The notes: generated by a model not told the origin, from the sequence alone. DNA of 47,182 bases from Alphaproteobacteria bacterium (GCA_018650465.1 JABIFY010000156.1:1-47182); one strand, 5' to 3'. Positions 35,866 to 46,223 are shown, counted from the first letter of the stretch. Translations and numbers: made by a program.

Positions 35866-37458
35866 ATGTCCCGCGACCAAGTCGTTATCAAACGTGCTCT
35901 TGTATCCGTCTCTGACAAAACCGGCCTTGTTGAGCTCGGCCAGGCTCTGGCAGCCCGTGATGTCGAAATACTTTCGACCGGTGGTTCTGCCAAAATGCTG
36001 GCCGATGCCGGTGTGCCCGTGCGCGAAGTTGCCGATTATACCGGCTTTCCGGAAATGATGGATGGCCGCGTCAAAACCCTGCACCCAAAAGTCCACGGCG
36101 GGATTCTGGCCCTGCGCGACAAGGCGGAACATACGGACGCCATGGCCGCCCATGATATCGGCCAGATCGATCTGGTCGTGGTCAACCTTTATCCCTTTGA
36201 AGAGACCGTCGCCAAAGGTGCAGATTTTGCGACCTGCATCGAAAATATTGATATCGGTGGCCCGGCCATGATCCGCTCTGCCGCCAAGAACCATGATTTT
36301 GTTACCGTCGTTGTCGATGCCGCAGATTACGCCGATGTGATCGCCGCTCTGCAGGATAACGAAGGTGCGACACCGCATGAGCTGCGCCGCAAGCTTGCCG
36401 CCAAGGCCTATGCCCGCACCGGATCGTATGATGCGGCCATCGCGGGCTGGTTCGCTGACCAACAAGGCGACACTTTCCCCGACCGTCTGGTGGTTGCAGG
36501 CCAGCGTCAGGAGGTTTTGCGCTATGGTGAAAACCCCCATCAGGAAGCGGCGTTCTATACCAATGCCAGCACTCGCCCCGGCGTGGCCACGGCCACCCAA
36601 ATCCAGGGCAAGGCGCTGTCCTACAACAATCTGAATGACACCGATGCAGCCTTTGAACTGGTCAGTGAATTTGACCCAACAGAGGCCCCGGCATGTGCCA
36701 TCATCAAGCACGCCAACCCTTGTGGTGTGGCGCTTGGCAGCAACATGCGGGAGGCCTATCTGAATGCCCTGGCTTGTGATCCGGTCAGTGCCTTCGGCGG
36801 TATCATCGCCTTGAACCGGCCATTGGATGAAGTTACTGCCAGAGAGATATCGGGCATCTTCACAGAAGTTATCATCGCCCCCGATGCCGATGACGCCGCC
36901 CGTGAAATTATTGCCGCCAAGAAAAACTTGCGCCTGTTGCTGACGGGAGGCCTGCCCGACCCAAAAGCCACCGGCATGACCATGAAGTCACTTGCTGGGG
37001 GCTATCTTTTGCAGACGCGCGATGCGGGACGGGTTGCCGACCTCGACCTTAAGGTGGTGACCAAACGACAGCCCACAGAAACCGAACTTGCCGACCTGCG
37101 CTTTGCTTTCACGGTGGCCAAGCACGTCAAGTCAAACACCATTGTCTATGCCAAGGACCGGGCCACGGTAGGCGTCGGGGCCGGACAAATGAGCCGGATT
37201 GATTCTGCCCGCATTGCCGCCCGAAAAGCTGAAGATGCCGCGAAGGAAGCAGGCCATCCCGAACCCCTGACACGCGGTAGCGTCACCGCATCGGACGCCT
37301 TTTTCCCCTTCGCAGACGGCCTGATCATCACGGCTGAAGCCGGTGTCACAGCCGTCATCCAGCCAGGTGGCTCCATGCGCGACGATGAAGTTATCGCCGC
37401 GGCTGACGAAGCCGGCCTCGCCATGGTCTTTACCGGCATGCGCCATTTCCGGCACTAG
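35866..37458 (+). CDS. purH: Bifunctional AICAR transformylase/IMP cyclohydrolase
   Basis: PurH does the last two steps of purine synthesis, formylating AICAR and closing the ring to IMP. The 530-residue protein has the N-terminal cyclohydrolase (MGS-like) domain ([41 protein letters not shown]) and the C-terminal transformylase with [13 protein letters not shown], the catalytic Lys-His pair, and [10 protein letters not shown] near the end. GGAG sits before the ATG. In many alphaproteobacteria it follows the heparinase-like gene directly; here the polysaccharide cluster lies between them. Confidence 0.97.
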   Translation: MSRDQVVIKRALVSVSDKTGLVELGQALAARDVEILSTGGSAKMLADAGVPVREVADYTGFPEMMDGRVKTLHPKVHGGILALRDKAEHTDAMAAHDIGQIDLVVVNLYPFEETVAKGADFATCIENIDIGGPAMIRSAAKNHDFVTVVVDAADYADVIAALQDNEGATPHELRRKLAAKAYARTGSYDAAIAGWFADQQGDTFPDRLVVAGQRQEVLRYGENPHQEAAFYTNASTRPGVATATQIQGKALSYNNLNDTDAAFELVSEFDPTEAPACAIIKHANPCGVALGSNMREAYLNALACDPVSAFGGIIALNRPLDEVTAREISGIFTEVIIAPDADDAAREIIAAKKNLRLLLTGGLPDPKATGMTMKSLAGGYLLQTRDAGRVADLDLKVVTKRQPTETELADLRFAFTVAKHVKSNTIVYAKDRATVGVGAGQMSRIDSARIAARKAEDAAKEAGHPEPLTRGSVTASDAFFPFADGLIITAEAGVTAVIQPGGSMRDDEVIAAADEAGLAMVFTGMRHFRH

Positions 37459-37475
37459 TATCAGGATTAAATGCA

Positions 37476-37802
37476 ATGATCATCTCAACAACATCAAATA
37501 TTGACGGCCAGCGGGTGCAAGAATATCGGGGCATTGTCTCGGGTGAGGCCATTATGGGGGCGAACTTTGTGCGAGACTTTTTCGCAAAAATCCGCGACGT
37601 CGTGGGTGGCCAGGTGGGTGGCTACGAAAAAGTGTTGAAAGACGCCCGTGATGTCGCCTTGCAGGAAATGCAGGACGAAGCGGAAAGCCTGGGGGCCACG
37701 GCGATCATTGCCGTTGATCTGGATTATGAAACCGTCGGCGAGACCGGCAGCATGTTGATGGTTACTTGCAGCGGTACGGCTGTCGTCACGGTAGCGGAAT
37801 AA
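37476..37802 (+). CDS. YbjQ/UPF0145 family protein
   Basis: This 108-residue soluble protein matches the YbjQ family in full: [31 protein letters not shown], then [29 protein letters not shown] and a glycine-rich end. Members form pentamers and are described as possible heavy-metal binding proteins; the cellular role is unknown. It lies 17 bases after purH with AGGA before the start and may be co-transcribed. It ends exactly where the convergent metalloprotease-like gene ends, with no spacer. Confidence 0.92.
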   Translation: MIISTTSNIDGQRVQEYRGIVSGEAIMGANFVRDFFAKIRDVVGGQVGGYEKVLKDARDVALQEMQDEAESLGATAIIAVDLDYETVGETGSMLMVTCSGTAVVTVAE

Positions 37803-38843
37803 TTACCAGTCAGGGTGATACCCTATTTTTGCGGCCCCTGGTTTCATGGCCGGGCTGGAGCCGATCTTACATTTGACCGCGTCCAGATTTTTCGCCCAGG
37901 CGGCAAAATGGAACAAGGGTTCTGGTCGCATAACACATGCCGGATTGTCAAAGGGGTGGGCCAGCAGAATCAACATGTGGCCGATCTCGTGGGCCATATA
38001 TTGACCTGCCAGCTGCACGGCCTGATCGCGTGAGGAGATATCGGATGTACCTTTGGGCAGAGATTCATATTCGCTGAAGGGGAAAGTGCTGATGAAGGAA
38101 TATGTCTTGTATCGTCCCGATTTGCTATAGCTGGTTCCGCCGGCGCTAACTCCACCGCGCAAAGCAGAATTCAAACCTGAATCTTCGTATTCAGCACTGA
38201 TGACAGGTTGATTGGTGACAACAACGTCAAAGGGCATGTTGCTATATCCGAGCAAATCCCAGATCACCCATTCATTCACCAAAGTATTATCAAGCATAGG
38301 TGCCCCGTCACCCGCACGTCGGGCGCGCCAGTCTTTTAACCTGGACAAGTGCGTTTCAACCAAGGCTTTGGCCAGGCTTTCATAAGATTTTTTCTGAACC
38401 GGCCAAAGTAAAAATGGTTGCGCATAGGCAATGAGGTCAGCCAGCGGTGTTCCCCATTGCCTGAGTGTTTTTACATAGCCCTTTTGCAGGCGCTCACGAT
38501 CACCCGTGCCGGTTTTGAAATCATAAATAACGTTTTTTCGGGCCGTAACAATTTTTGCCGGGATCGCGGCCAACAAATCTGAAACCGTAATTTCAACGGG
38601 CCCTTCGAGTTTAATTTCAATTTGAAAATGCTCTGAAACCGTTCGCTGCATAACGGCCAACAAAGTTTGAAGCTCTTGATCTGTGACCTTGGGCAAACGC
38701 GGATTTACCGCGTGCACGACCCGAAGCCTTGCCACGCCATTTTCAATGCGCGGTACGGAAACCTGTTCTGCATCTGCCGGTGGCGTCAATAATATCGCCG
38801 CCGCCATCAGCAACCCTGCTGAATAACAGGCCCTAAGTCGCAT
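37803..38843 (-). CDS. Secreted HEXXH zincin-like protein, function unknown
   Basis: This 346-residue protein has an N-terminal signal peptide (about 1-25, hydrophobic core then ADA-E cleavage-like site). Near the C-terminus it contains AHEIGHMLILLAHPFD (HEXXH at 285-289, a third His at 296) followed by PACVM (Cys303, Met305). A third His 7 residues after the motif and a nearby Cys/Met recall metzincin or archaemetzincin sites, but spacing is not the standard HEXXHXXGXXH. No family name comes to mind for the rest. It is probably a periplasmic metalloprotease-like protein. It overlaps the upstream MFS gene by 11 bases, implying joint expression. Confidence 0.78.
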   Translation of the reverse strand: MRLRACYSAGLLMAAAILLTPPADAEQVSVPRIENGVARLRVVHAVNPRLPKVTDQELQTLLAVMQRTVSEHFQIEIKLEGPVEITVSDLLAAIPAKIVTARKNVIYDFKTGTGDRERLQKGYVKTLRQWGTPLADLIAYAQPFLLWPVQKKSYESLAKALVETHLSRLKDWRARRAGDGAPMLDNTLVNEWVIWDLLGYSNMPFDVVVTNQPVISAEYEDSGLNSALRGGVSAGGTSYSKSGRYKTYSFISTFPFSEYESLPKGTSDISSRDQAVQLAGQYMAHEIGHMLILLAHPFDNPACVMRPEPLFHFAAWAKNLDAVKCKIGSSPAMKPGAAKIGYHPDW

Positions 38844-40128
38844 CGCCCGAAGAGTGCGGCGCGCGCACTGTCATCAAGAGGCCCAGGCCGACGATAAAGA
38901 AGGCCAGAACAACCGCGAGGCCCCAACGCTGGCTGTCCATGCTGGCGGTGACAATAGCAACCAGGAGGGGCCCCAGAAATGCCGTGGCTTTGCCGGTCAG
39001 GGCATAGAGGCCAAAAAATTCCGTGCTATGCCCGGCAGGGGCCAGGCGTGCCATGAGGGAGCGACTGGCGGCTTGCGAGGGGCCAACGAAAATGCCAAGC
39101 AATGATCCCCAGACCCAGAACCAACTGACATCTTCCACGATAATGACACCGAAGGCAGTGGTGATCAGACCCACCAGGGAAATGATGATCGTTGGTTTTG
39201 AGCCGATCCAGTCGTCAATCCAGGCAAAGCAGATGGCACCTACACCAGCGGTGACATTCAGGATAATGCCAAAGGTGATGACTTCTGTGAGTTCCATGCC
39301 AAAGGTGCCTGCCGCATAGATACCGCCGAAGGCAAACATGGTGGCCAGGCCATCGGCATAGATCATGCGTGCAATCAAAAAACGCAAGACGTTGCGATGG
39401 TGGCGCAAACTTTTCAGGGTTTGACCAAGTTGGCGAAATCCTGTGGAGACTTTTTCGCCCAAGCCTGCAGAAGATTTTTCCTTGTCAGGTGTCCACATGA
39501 ACATGGGCCAGACAAAGGCCAGAAACCAGATCGCGACCAAAGGCCCGACGACACGGATATGCTCCAGGTTTTCTTTGTCGAGACCGAATAACGGGGTTTC
39601 CGCCTGCACAAACCCCAACAAGGCGATGATCATGGCACTGAGGCCACCGAGATAACCAAGACCCCAAGCCCAGCCCGACCAGCGACCCAAACGTTCCTCG
39701 GCGACCAGATCGGGCAGCATAGCGTTGTTGAAGACGATGCCGAATTCGAATCCGACGGTGGAAATAATTACCCAGAACATTGCCCAGTGGGCGAAACCCG
39801 GATCAGGTTCGGCATACCACAGCATACCAGAGCCAATAATACAGAGCGCCGTAAAGACAGCGAGCCAGGGTTTGCGTGGCCCCCCTGCGTCGGCAATGGC
39901 CCCCAGCACAGGACTGCCAATGGCGACAATTAGTCCGGCAATAGAAGCTGCATAGCCCCAAAGCTCCTGGCCACGGACCTCGTCACCGACAATACCCTTG
40001 GCAAAGTAGGTGCCAAAAACAAAGGTGATGATGACGGTGGTGTAGGGCGAGTTGGCCCAGTCATACAAGGCCCAACCCCACATGCCTTTTTTGGATGTGC
40101 GAAGGCGCTCCCCACTAAGCTCAGTCAT
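38833..40128 (-). CDS. MFS transporter, Atg22/UMF1-like
   Basis: This 431-residue protein has 12 predicted membrane helices and begins GMWGWALYDWANSPYTTVIITFVF, the ALYDWANSPY signature of the Atg22-like (vacuole effluxer/UMF1) branch of the major facilitator superfamily. The second half contains GPSQAASRSLMARLAPAGHSTEFFGLYALTGK, also typical. Substrates are uncertain; the fungal relative exports amino acids from the vacuole. It lies 22 bases downstream of the NAD-glutamate dehydrogenase gene on the same strand, compatible with an amino-acid related role, though that is inference. Confidence 0.92.
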   Translation of the reverse strand: MTELSGERLRTSKKGMWGWALYDWANSPYTTVIITFVFGTYFAKGIVGDEVRGQELWGYAASIAGLIVAIGSPVLGAIADAGGPRKPWLAVFTALCIIGSGMLWYAEPDPGFAHWAMFWVIISTVGFEFGIVFNNAMLPDLVAEERLGRWSGWAWGLGYLGGLSAMIIALLGFVQAETPLFGLDKENLEHIRVVGPLVAIWFLAFVWPMFMWTPDKEKSSAGLGEKVSTGFRQLGQTLKSLRHHRNVLRFLIARMIYADGLATMFAFGGIYAAGTFGMELTEVITFGIILNVTAGVGAICFAWIDDWIGSKPTIIISLVGLITTAFGVIIVEDVSWFWVWGSLLGIFVGPSQAASRSLMARLAPAGHSTEFFGLYALTGKATAFLGPLLVAIVTASMDSQRWGLAVVLAFFIVGLGLLMTVRAPHSSGDAT

Positions 40129-40150
40129 ATATCCCCCGAATAATAAACTT

Positions 40151-43100
40151 CTACCCTACAATCATGGCCCGGACCTGGCGGTTTGCCAAAGCCAATTGCG
40201 CCATATCGACAGTCCCCACATTGCGGAATTCAGCAATCATGCCGACGCCCCGTTCGATGGACCCGTCATTGGCGGTTGCCCATGCCTGTACGGCATCGGC
40301 ACCCGACAGCTTGCCACCCCCGTCCATCACCTTCAGGGTCAGAGCGCGTTGCTGGCCATAGAGGTCTTCAATGATCACATTGACAGCCAGGCGTTCCCAA
40401 TGGGATGACGGGTCGATTTTTTCGGCCGCTGAACGCAACCAGTCCAGCCCGATAAAGGCGCCGGTGCTGAAATAGGCGCGTGCGACGGTCGCGACCGCCT
40501 TGTTACTTGCGTTGGCGGCATGCACGACATGACAGGCCGAACGCATGGCATCGAGACCTGCTACCCGGCGGGCCAACGCCTTGGAAACACCGGCGACGAC
40601 ATAACTTTCTTCAGCAGCCATCAGGCTGGCGCTTTCCAGTTCACCCACCATGCTGTCGAGATTTTCTGCGATCTGCAGAATGCCGGCACTGTAGGTCCGA
40701 ATGGTTTGGGCAACATCCAGGGGCTGCGGCAAGTTGTTCAGCATCCACATGGTAACGTCTTGCAGCAAAGCTTCTGAGGCTTGGTTCATTCTGGTTTGAA
40801 CGGCAGCGTCTACTTTGTTGTCCAGCGAAGAAATATCGGCCCACAAGCTGCGGAAATCAAATACTCCGCGCGCCGCTGCATAGGCTCTGGCAATGTCCGC
40901 CGGAGCATGGCCGGTTTCTTCCATCACATTATTGATGAACGTTGCCCCTACCCGATTGACGATGGAATTGGCGATCAAGGTCGCCACAATTTCCCGACGC
41001 AAACTATGCCCGGTAATGGCCGAGAGATGTTTGCGCTGAATCTGTTTCGGAAAATAGGCGATCAGATCGTCGGTAAAATATTCGTCTTGAGGCAAATCAC
41101 TGGCCAGCAAATCATCATAGAGAACCATTTTGGCGTAGGACTGAACCACGGCAAATTCAGGTCGTGTCAGCCCCTTGTTGGCGGCAACCCGATCTGACAG
41201 GTCTTCATCATTGGGCAAGAATTCAATCTCACGATCCAGCCGGTCCCGGCGCTCCAGGGCGCGCATGAAACGACCCTGTTCTTCCACCGCCGCAACACCT
41301 GCATCTTCAGCACTGGTCATGGATTGGGTCTGCAAATAGTTTGTCCGTAGAACCAGCTCGCCAACTTCGTCTGTCATTTGGGCAAGGAAGCGATTGCGCT
41401 GCTTGAGCGGCAACTGTTTGTTGGCGACGACACTGTCGACCAGAATCTTGATGTTGACCTCATGATCCGAGCAATCAACACCGGCGGAGTTATCAATGGC
41501 GTCTGTATTTACCCGCCCACCATTCAGGGCATATTCAATGCGCCCGCGCTGGGTCATGCCCAGGTTGCCACCTTCACCGATGACCTTGCAATGAAGTTCA
41601 TTACCGTTGACCCGCAAGGCATCATTCGCCCGGTCACCCACATCGGCATCGCGTTCCGGTGTTGCTTTGACGTAGGTGCCAATGCCGCCGTTCCACAACA
41701 GATCGACATTGGCCAGCAACATGGCCCGCATTAATTCGTTGGGCGTCAGACTATCGCGGCGAATATCAAAACGGGCTTTCATCTGAGCCGAAATCGGAAT
41801 GGACTTGGCAGAGCGGTCAAAAATACCGCCGCCCTTGGAAATCAGTTTCTGGTTATAATCGCTCCAGCGTAACCGCGGATTCTCAAACAGGCGATTGCGC
41901 TCCGTCCAGGATTTTTTGGCATCCGGGTCGGGGTCCACAAAGATATGCAAATGATTGAAAGCGCCCACCAGCCGAATATGCTGCGACAGCAACATGCCGT
42001 TGCCAAAGACGTCACCCGCCATATCGCCAATACCCACGACGGTGAATTCTTCGGTTTGGGTATCGATACCAAATTCACGGAAATGGCGTTTGACTGATTC
42101 CCAGGCACCCTTGGCTGTGATGCCCATACCTTTATGGTCATAGCCTGCCGAGCCACCTGAAGCAAAAGCATCGCCCAGCCAAAAGCCGTAATCGATGGCC
42201 ACACCATTGGCGATATCAGAGAAAGTCGCCGTGCCTTTGTCGGCAGCAACGACCAGATAAGAATCTTCACCGTCATAGCGCACGACCTGGTCGGGGTGCA
42301 CGATGCCTTTGGATGTGCGGTTGTCGGTAACATCCAGCATGCCACGAAGGAAGGTCTGGTAACATTCGATCACCTCTGCCATCACGGCATCGCGGCCACC
42401 GGATGTGGGCAGGTTTTTGGTCACGAACCCGCCTTTTGAGCCAACCGGCACAATCACCGCATTCTTGACCATCTGGGCTTTCATCAAACCCAGAACCTCG
42501 GTGCGGAAATCCTCGCGCCGATCCGACCAGCGCAAGCCACCACGCGCCACGCGACCGCCGCGCAAATGCACGGCTTCAACTCTGGGGCTGTAAACAAAGA
42601 TCTCCACATGCGGGCGCGGCAAAGGCAGTTCGTCAATTTCCTGGCTGTTCAGCTTGAATGAAACATAACCCTTGTTCTGACCGTCTTGTCCCGACTGATA
42701 GTAGTTTGTGCGCAACGTATTTTCGACCAGATTAAGGAAGCGACGCAAAATTCGGTCTTCATCCAGATTGGCAACCTGATCCAGCAATCCGGCAATGCGG
42801 GCGAGCAGACGTCCGGCAGAGCGGTCCCGTTTTTTGGCGTCGACACTGCTGCGGTCGTTGGCCGGGTCAAAGCGCAAGTGAAAATATTCCACGATGCGGG
42901 CGGCGATATCCGGATTCCCGGCCAGAGTTGATTCCATATATTCCGGCGTGAAGGCGATACGGGCCTGACGCAGATATTTGCTGTAAGCGCGCAGCACCAC
43001 AACATCACGCCAGTGCAGACCGGCACTGACCACCAGGCGATTGAAACCGTCATTTTCGATTTCTCCGGCCCAGACACGGGCGAAGGTTTCCTGGAACTGT

Positions 43101-45010
43101 TCCCGGATGGCTTCGATCCTGACGCTGCCACCACTGTTGCTGACCAGACCGAAATCATGGATCCAGACCCGGCTGCCATCGGCCCGCTTGATCTTGTGTG
43201 GATTTTCATCGACCACCTTCAGGCCCATATTTTCCAATACCGGCAGGCAATCGGACAAAGGCAGGGGGCCGCCAGCGTGAAAAACCTTGAAGCGCAAGGA
43301 AGAATCCGCAGCATCTTCGGGACGATAAAGCTGCATGGCCAGGGTTACATCGCCGGTCAGTTCCTCCATGCGAGCAATATCACTCAGGGCGTTGGTTGCC
43401 GTAAACGCATCCCGATAACCGGCGGCAAAAGCCGTTTGGTACTGTGTCCAGAGTTCGGGTGAGGTTTGTTCGCCAAAATGTTCCTGCAGAGCATCCTTCA
43501 GGTCATCGCGCCACGAACGGGCCGCCCGGCGCAGACGTTCATCCAATTCATCTGCTGCAAGAGGCGCGCCTTTCGGATCATCAATGCCGATAATAAAGTG
43601 AATGCGGGCCAATGGTGTTTCACCAACGTGGGTATAGTTGGCGGAAATATGGCCATGAAAACCCTCGGCAACAATTTTGCCCATGCGTACGCGCATTTCC
43701 GTAGTGTGAATTTCCCGCGGCACATAAACCAGACAGGAAACGAAGCGACCAAAGGCATCACGGCGGGCAAAGGCCTTGATACGTGGCCGGTCCTGCAGTT
43801 CCAGAACACCAAGTGAGATATTGTTCAGGTCATCTTCGCCAATCTGGAACAATTCATCCCGGGGGAAGGTTTCCAGCACATTGGTCAGGGCCTTACCATC
43901 ATGACTGGAGGTCGACAACCCTGCATTATGCACGGCCTTGGTGACCTGGCGGCGCAACAACGGAATGGCCATGGGTGACTGATTGTAGGCGGCGGAGGTA
44001 AAGAGGCCGATAAAGCGGCGCTCACCGACGACCCGGCCTTTTTTGTCAAATCGTTTGAAGCCGATATAGTCCATATGCACGGCGCGGTGCACTGTTGAGC
44101 GCACATTCGCCTTGGTCACAAACAACGGCGTCGGCTGACTCATGAGGTGGCGGACTTCATCTGTGATGATCTGACCACTGCGGGTACCGGCGCTTTGCAA
44201 CACATGGGCACTGGGGTTCCGCAAAATTCCCAAGCCAGACCCTTTCACCAAACGAATGGCTTCGGTGCCCTTGGCACCGCTGTATTCATATTCGCGCACG
44301 CCCAACAGGGTGAAATGGTTGTCGGCCATCCATTCCAGAAAGGCTGTAGCTTCTTCCACTTCTTCCGCGTCCAGCGGTGGTGGCGTCAGTTTCATGGTCG
44401 TGATGGTTTCATGCAGGCGGGCCAGCATGAGCTTCCAGTCCTCAACCGCCGCCCGTACATCTGATAGAATGGATTTCATGCGGCGTTCAATTTCCCGCAA
44501 GCTTTTTGCCGTAGGCTGATGTTCGACCTGGACATGAATCCAGGATTCAACCGTGACATCATCACCGGCGCGATCATCGGGGAACAATTCATTCAGGCGG
44601 CCCGCGGCATTTCTTTTTACAAAGACGATGGGGTGCACGGCCAGTTGTACGGCATAGCCCGCCTGGGCCAAACCCTGGGTGACGCTATCAACCAGGAACG
44701 GCATGTCGTCGTTGATAATTTCAATGACCGTATGAGGGGTGGTCCAGCCATCGCGGGAGGCTTCCGGATTGCGGGCCCGGATGATCGGTGTGTTGGCCTT
44801 GCGGGAACCCGCGGCTTTCAGCAGGCTGGTGGGCGCGCCATAAAGATTTTCCACATTGGCGGAAACGATATCCTCAGGTGCCACGCGGGCGTAAAATTGC
44901 TGCACAAGCTCAGCCACCCTCGCCGACTTTTTCTTGCCGACTTTTCGGTTGAGATGGGCAATGACCTGCTTGATCCGGTCAGCTTTATCCTTACGCGCCT
45001 TGGTCAACAT
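40151..45010 (-). CDS. Large NAD-specific glutamate dehydrogenase (about 180-kDa type)
   Basis: This 1619-residue enzyme oxidatively deaminates glutamate to 2-oxoglutarate and ammonium, mainly for growth on amino acids. Length and sequence fit the large bacterial class (GdhZ of Caulobacter, GdhB of Pseudomonas). The N-terminal half has ACT-like regulatory sections (TVIEIINDDMPFLVDSVTQGLAQAG). The catalytic core in the middle includes RGGRVARGGLRWSDRREDFRTEVLGLMKAQ, PVGSKGGFVTKNL with the substrate-binding Lys, and GIGDMAGDVFGNGML of the NAD-binding fold. A long helical tail follows. The frame is uninterrupted, so the gene appears intact. It shares a 355-base divergent region with the outer-membrane protein gene. 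Confidence 0.97.
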   Translation of the reverse strand: MLTKARKDKADRIKQVIAHLNRKVGKKKSARVAELVQQFYARVAPEDIVSANVENLYGAPTSLLKAAGSRKANTPIIRARNPEASRDGWTTPHTVIEIINDDMPFLVDSVTQGLAQAGYAVQLAVHPIVFVKRNAAGRLNELFPDDRAGDDVTVESWIHVQVEHQPTAKSLREIERRMKSILSDVRAAVEDWKLMLARLHETITTMKLTPPPLDAEEVEEATAFLEWMADNHFTLLGVREYEYSGAKGTEAIRLVKGSGLGILRNPSAHVLQSAGTRSGQIITDEVRHLMSQPTPLFVTKANVRSTVHRAVHMDYIGFKRFDKKGRVVGERRFIGLFTSAAYNQSPMAIPLLRRQVTKAVHNAGLSTSSHDGKALTNVLETFPRDELFQIGEDDLNNISLGVLELQDRPRIKAFARRDAFGRFVSCLVYVPREIHTTEMRVRMGKIVAEGFHGHISANYTHVGETPLARIHFIIGIDDPKGAPLAADELDERLRRAARSWRDDLKDALQEHFGEQTSPELWTQYQTAFAAGYRDAFTATNALSDIARMEELTGDVTLAMQLYRPEDAADSSLRFKVFHAGGPLPLSDCLPVLENMGLKVVDENPHKIKRADGSRVWIHDFGLVSNSGGSVRIEAIREQFQETFARVWAGEIENDGFNRLVVSAGLHWRDVVVLRAYSKYLRQARIAFTPEYMESTLAGNPDIAARIVEYFHLRFDPANDRSSVDAKKRDRSAGRLLARIAGLLDQVANLDEDRILRRFLNLVENTLRTNYYQSGQDGQNKGYVSFKLNSQEIDELPLPRPHVEIFVYSPRVEAVHLRGGRVARGGLRWSDRREDFRTEVLGLMKAQMVKNAVIVPVGSKGGFVTKNLPTSGGRDAVMAEVIECYQTFLRGMLDVTDNRTSKGIVHPDQVVRYDGEDSYLVVAADKGTATFSDIANGVAIDYGFWLGDAFASGGSAGYDHKGMGITAKGAWESVKRHFREFGIDTQTEEFTVVGIGDMAGDVFGNGMLLSQHIRLVGAFNHLHIFVDPDPDAKKSWTERNRLFENPRLRWSDYNQKLISKGGGIFDRSAKSIPISAQMKARFDIRRDSLTPNELMRAMLLANVDLLWNGGIGTYVKATPERDADVGDRANDALRVNGNELHCKVIGEGGNLGMTQRGRIEYALNGGRVNTDAIDNSAGVDCSDHEVNIKILVDSVVANKQLPLKQRNRFLAQMTDEVGELVLRTNYLQTQSMTSAEDAGVAAVEEQGRFMRALERRDRLDREIEFLPNDEDLSDRVAANKGLTRPEFAVVQSYAKMVLYDDLLASDLPQDEYFTDDLIAYFPKQIQRKHLSAITGHSLRREIVATLIANSIVNRVGATFINNVMEETGHAPADIARAYAAARGVFDFRSLWADISSLDNKVDAAVQTRMNQASEALLQDVTMWMLNNLPQPLDVAQTIRTYSAGILQIAENLDSMVGELESASLMAAEESYVVAGVSKALARRVAGLDAMRSACHVVHAANASNKAVATVARAYFSTGAFIGLDWLRSAAEKIDPSSHWERLAVNVIIEDLYGQQRALTLKVMDGGGKLSGADAVQAWATANDGSIERGVGMIAEFRNVGTVDMAQLALANRQVRAMIVG

Positions 45011-45365
45011 ATGATGTCCCCGTCATGTTGCTTAAAGCGTATCCGACTGAACCCGAACCGCCTCACCTCAGATATGCCCTGTTTCTCAAGGCCCGACGAT
45101 CATCCTGTTTTTTCAAAAACCCTTAAACACCCTGATCGTCCCTACTAACCTTAGAGTCTTGTTATTACCTAAAAATTACCAACTTTTGTCATAATATCAG
45201 CAACCATGCCCGGATTGCGGGCTGCTGGCAAGCAAGACATTCACGCCCGAACGGTTGACGTCACCATCCAGTACGGTGAAACTCCGGGCGCTTACGCACG
45301 CTATGCGACTGATGTAGATCAGTTGTCTTCAAAATACAGACGGATAAAGATTCGGGAATAAGATT
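45011..45365. promoter_or_regulatory. Divergent intergenic region
   Basis: This gap between the GDH gene and the MipA-like gene must hold both promoters. It is A/T-richer around 45150-45200, but I see no convincing -35/-10 pair. The only coding candidate is the 51-codon frame at 45206-45361. Confidence 0.4.
45206..45361 (+). CDS. Possible small protein
   Basis: A 51-codon frame from ATG runs to a TAA 4 bases before the MipA-like start. It reads charged and soluble (VTIQYGETPGAYARYATDVDQL, shortened here), with codon choice similar to real genes of the window. There is no ribosome-binding site and no known family. It could be a leader peptide of the outer-membrane gene or chance. Confidence 0.25.
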   Translation: MPGLRAAGKQDIHARTVDVTIQYGETPGAYARYATDVDQLSSKYRRIKIRE

Positions 45366-46223
45366 TTGCGCCATCTAATTGTCGCCCTAACCTTGCTGAT
45401 CACTATGTTTGCCTTGTTCGCCCTGTTAGCTACGGGCAAAACCTGGGCAGCCGCCAAAAGCAAACCCTTGTGGGAGCTGGGGGGCGTCATCGGCGCCGGA
45501 TATCTGCCCGATTATCCCGCCGCCGGGCAAAGCCACTTTCAGTGGGGGGCCTTGCCCTTGCTGATTTACCGTGGCGAAATCCTGCGGGCCGGTGACAAGG
45601 GCCTTGTCCGCGGTCGATTGTATCGCAGTGATCGGATGGAATTTGATGTTTCCCTGTCCGGTTCCTTCCCGACCGATGCAGATGACAACAATGCTCGCCA
45701 GGGCATGAATGATCTGGACTGGCTGGGGGAAGTTGGCCCGCGCCTGCAAATCACCTTGGCACGCGCCGCGAAAGCCGCAAAAATTGACCTGGAATTGCCG
45801 GTTCGTGCTGTTCTCTCTACAGATTTCTCCAGTTTAGAGCATCAGGGTTTTATCTTCGCCCCGGAACTGGCTTATCAGCACGATGATTTCATGGGAAAGG
45901 GCATAGAACTGAAGCTTGGCTTATCCCTGGATTTTGCCAGCGAAGGTCTGGCCGACTATTTTTACGAAGTCCCCACAAACTTCGTCACAAGCACGCGTTC
46001 GGCCTATAACGCCAAAGCAGGCTTTATGGGCACGCGGCTGCAACTATCTGCCTATAAACCAATAACGGATCGCTGGCGTGTGTTTGCCGGGATCAATGGC
46101 GAGTTTCATCACGGAGCCGCCAATAAATCCAGCCCCCTGTTTCTGAATACAAGCAATGTTGGCGTGGGTTTTGGCGTGATCTGGTCCTTTTGGCAGTCTG
46201 ACGCCCGTGTGACAGAGGACTAA
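45366..46223 (+). CDS. MipA/OmpV family outer-membrane protein
   Basis: The protein is 285 residues from a TTG start (GGGAATAAGA just upstream; an internal ATG 13 codons later is the alternative). A signal peptide covers about 1-29 (ALLATGKTWAAA). The mature part shows the family pattern GGVIGAGYLPDYP, then ALPLLIYRGEIL, FDVSLSGSFPTD and LGEVGPRLQITL, and ends with an aromatic strand (VGVGFGVIWSFW), as in a small beta-barrel. MipA of E. coli scaffolds MltA and PBP1b; most relatives are uncharacterised. The tail RVTED extends past the usual terminal aromatic. Confidence 0.88.
   Translation: MRHLIVALTLLITMFALFALLATGKTWAAAKSKPLWELGGVIGAGYLPDYPAAGQSHFQWGALPLLIYRGEILRAGDKGLVRGRLYRSDRMEFDVSLSGSFPTDADDNNARQGMNDLDWLGEVGPRLQITLARAAKAAKIDLELPVRAVLSTDFSSLEHQGFIFAPELAYQHDDFMGKGIELKLGLSLDFASEGLADYFYEVPTNFVTSTRSAYNAKAGFMGTRLQLSAYKPITDRWRVFAGINGEFHHGAANKSSPLFLNTSNVGVGFGVIWSFWQSDARVTED

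Noticed and set aside
42649-43209. 186-codon second minus-strand frame inside the GDH gene
   Set aside because: It is an overlapping frame of an intact 1619-codon gene with unmistakable GDH motifs.
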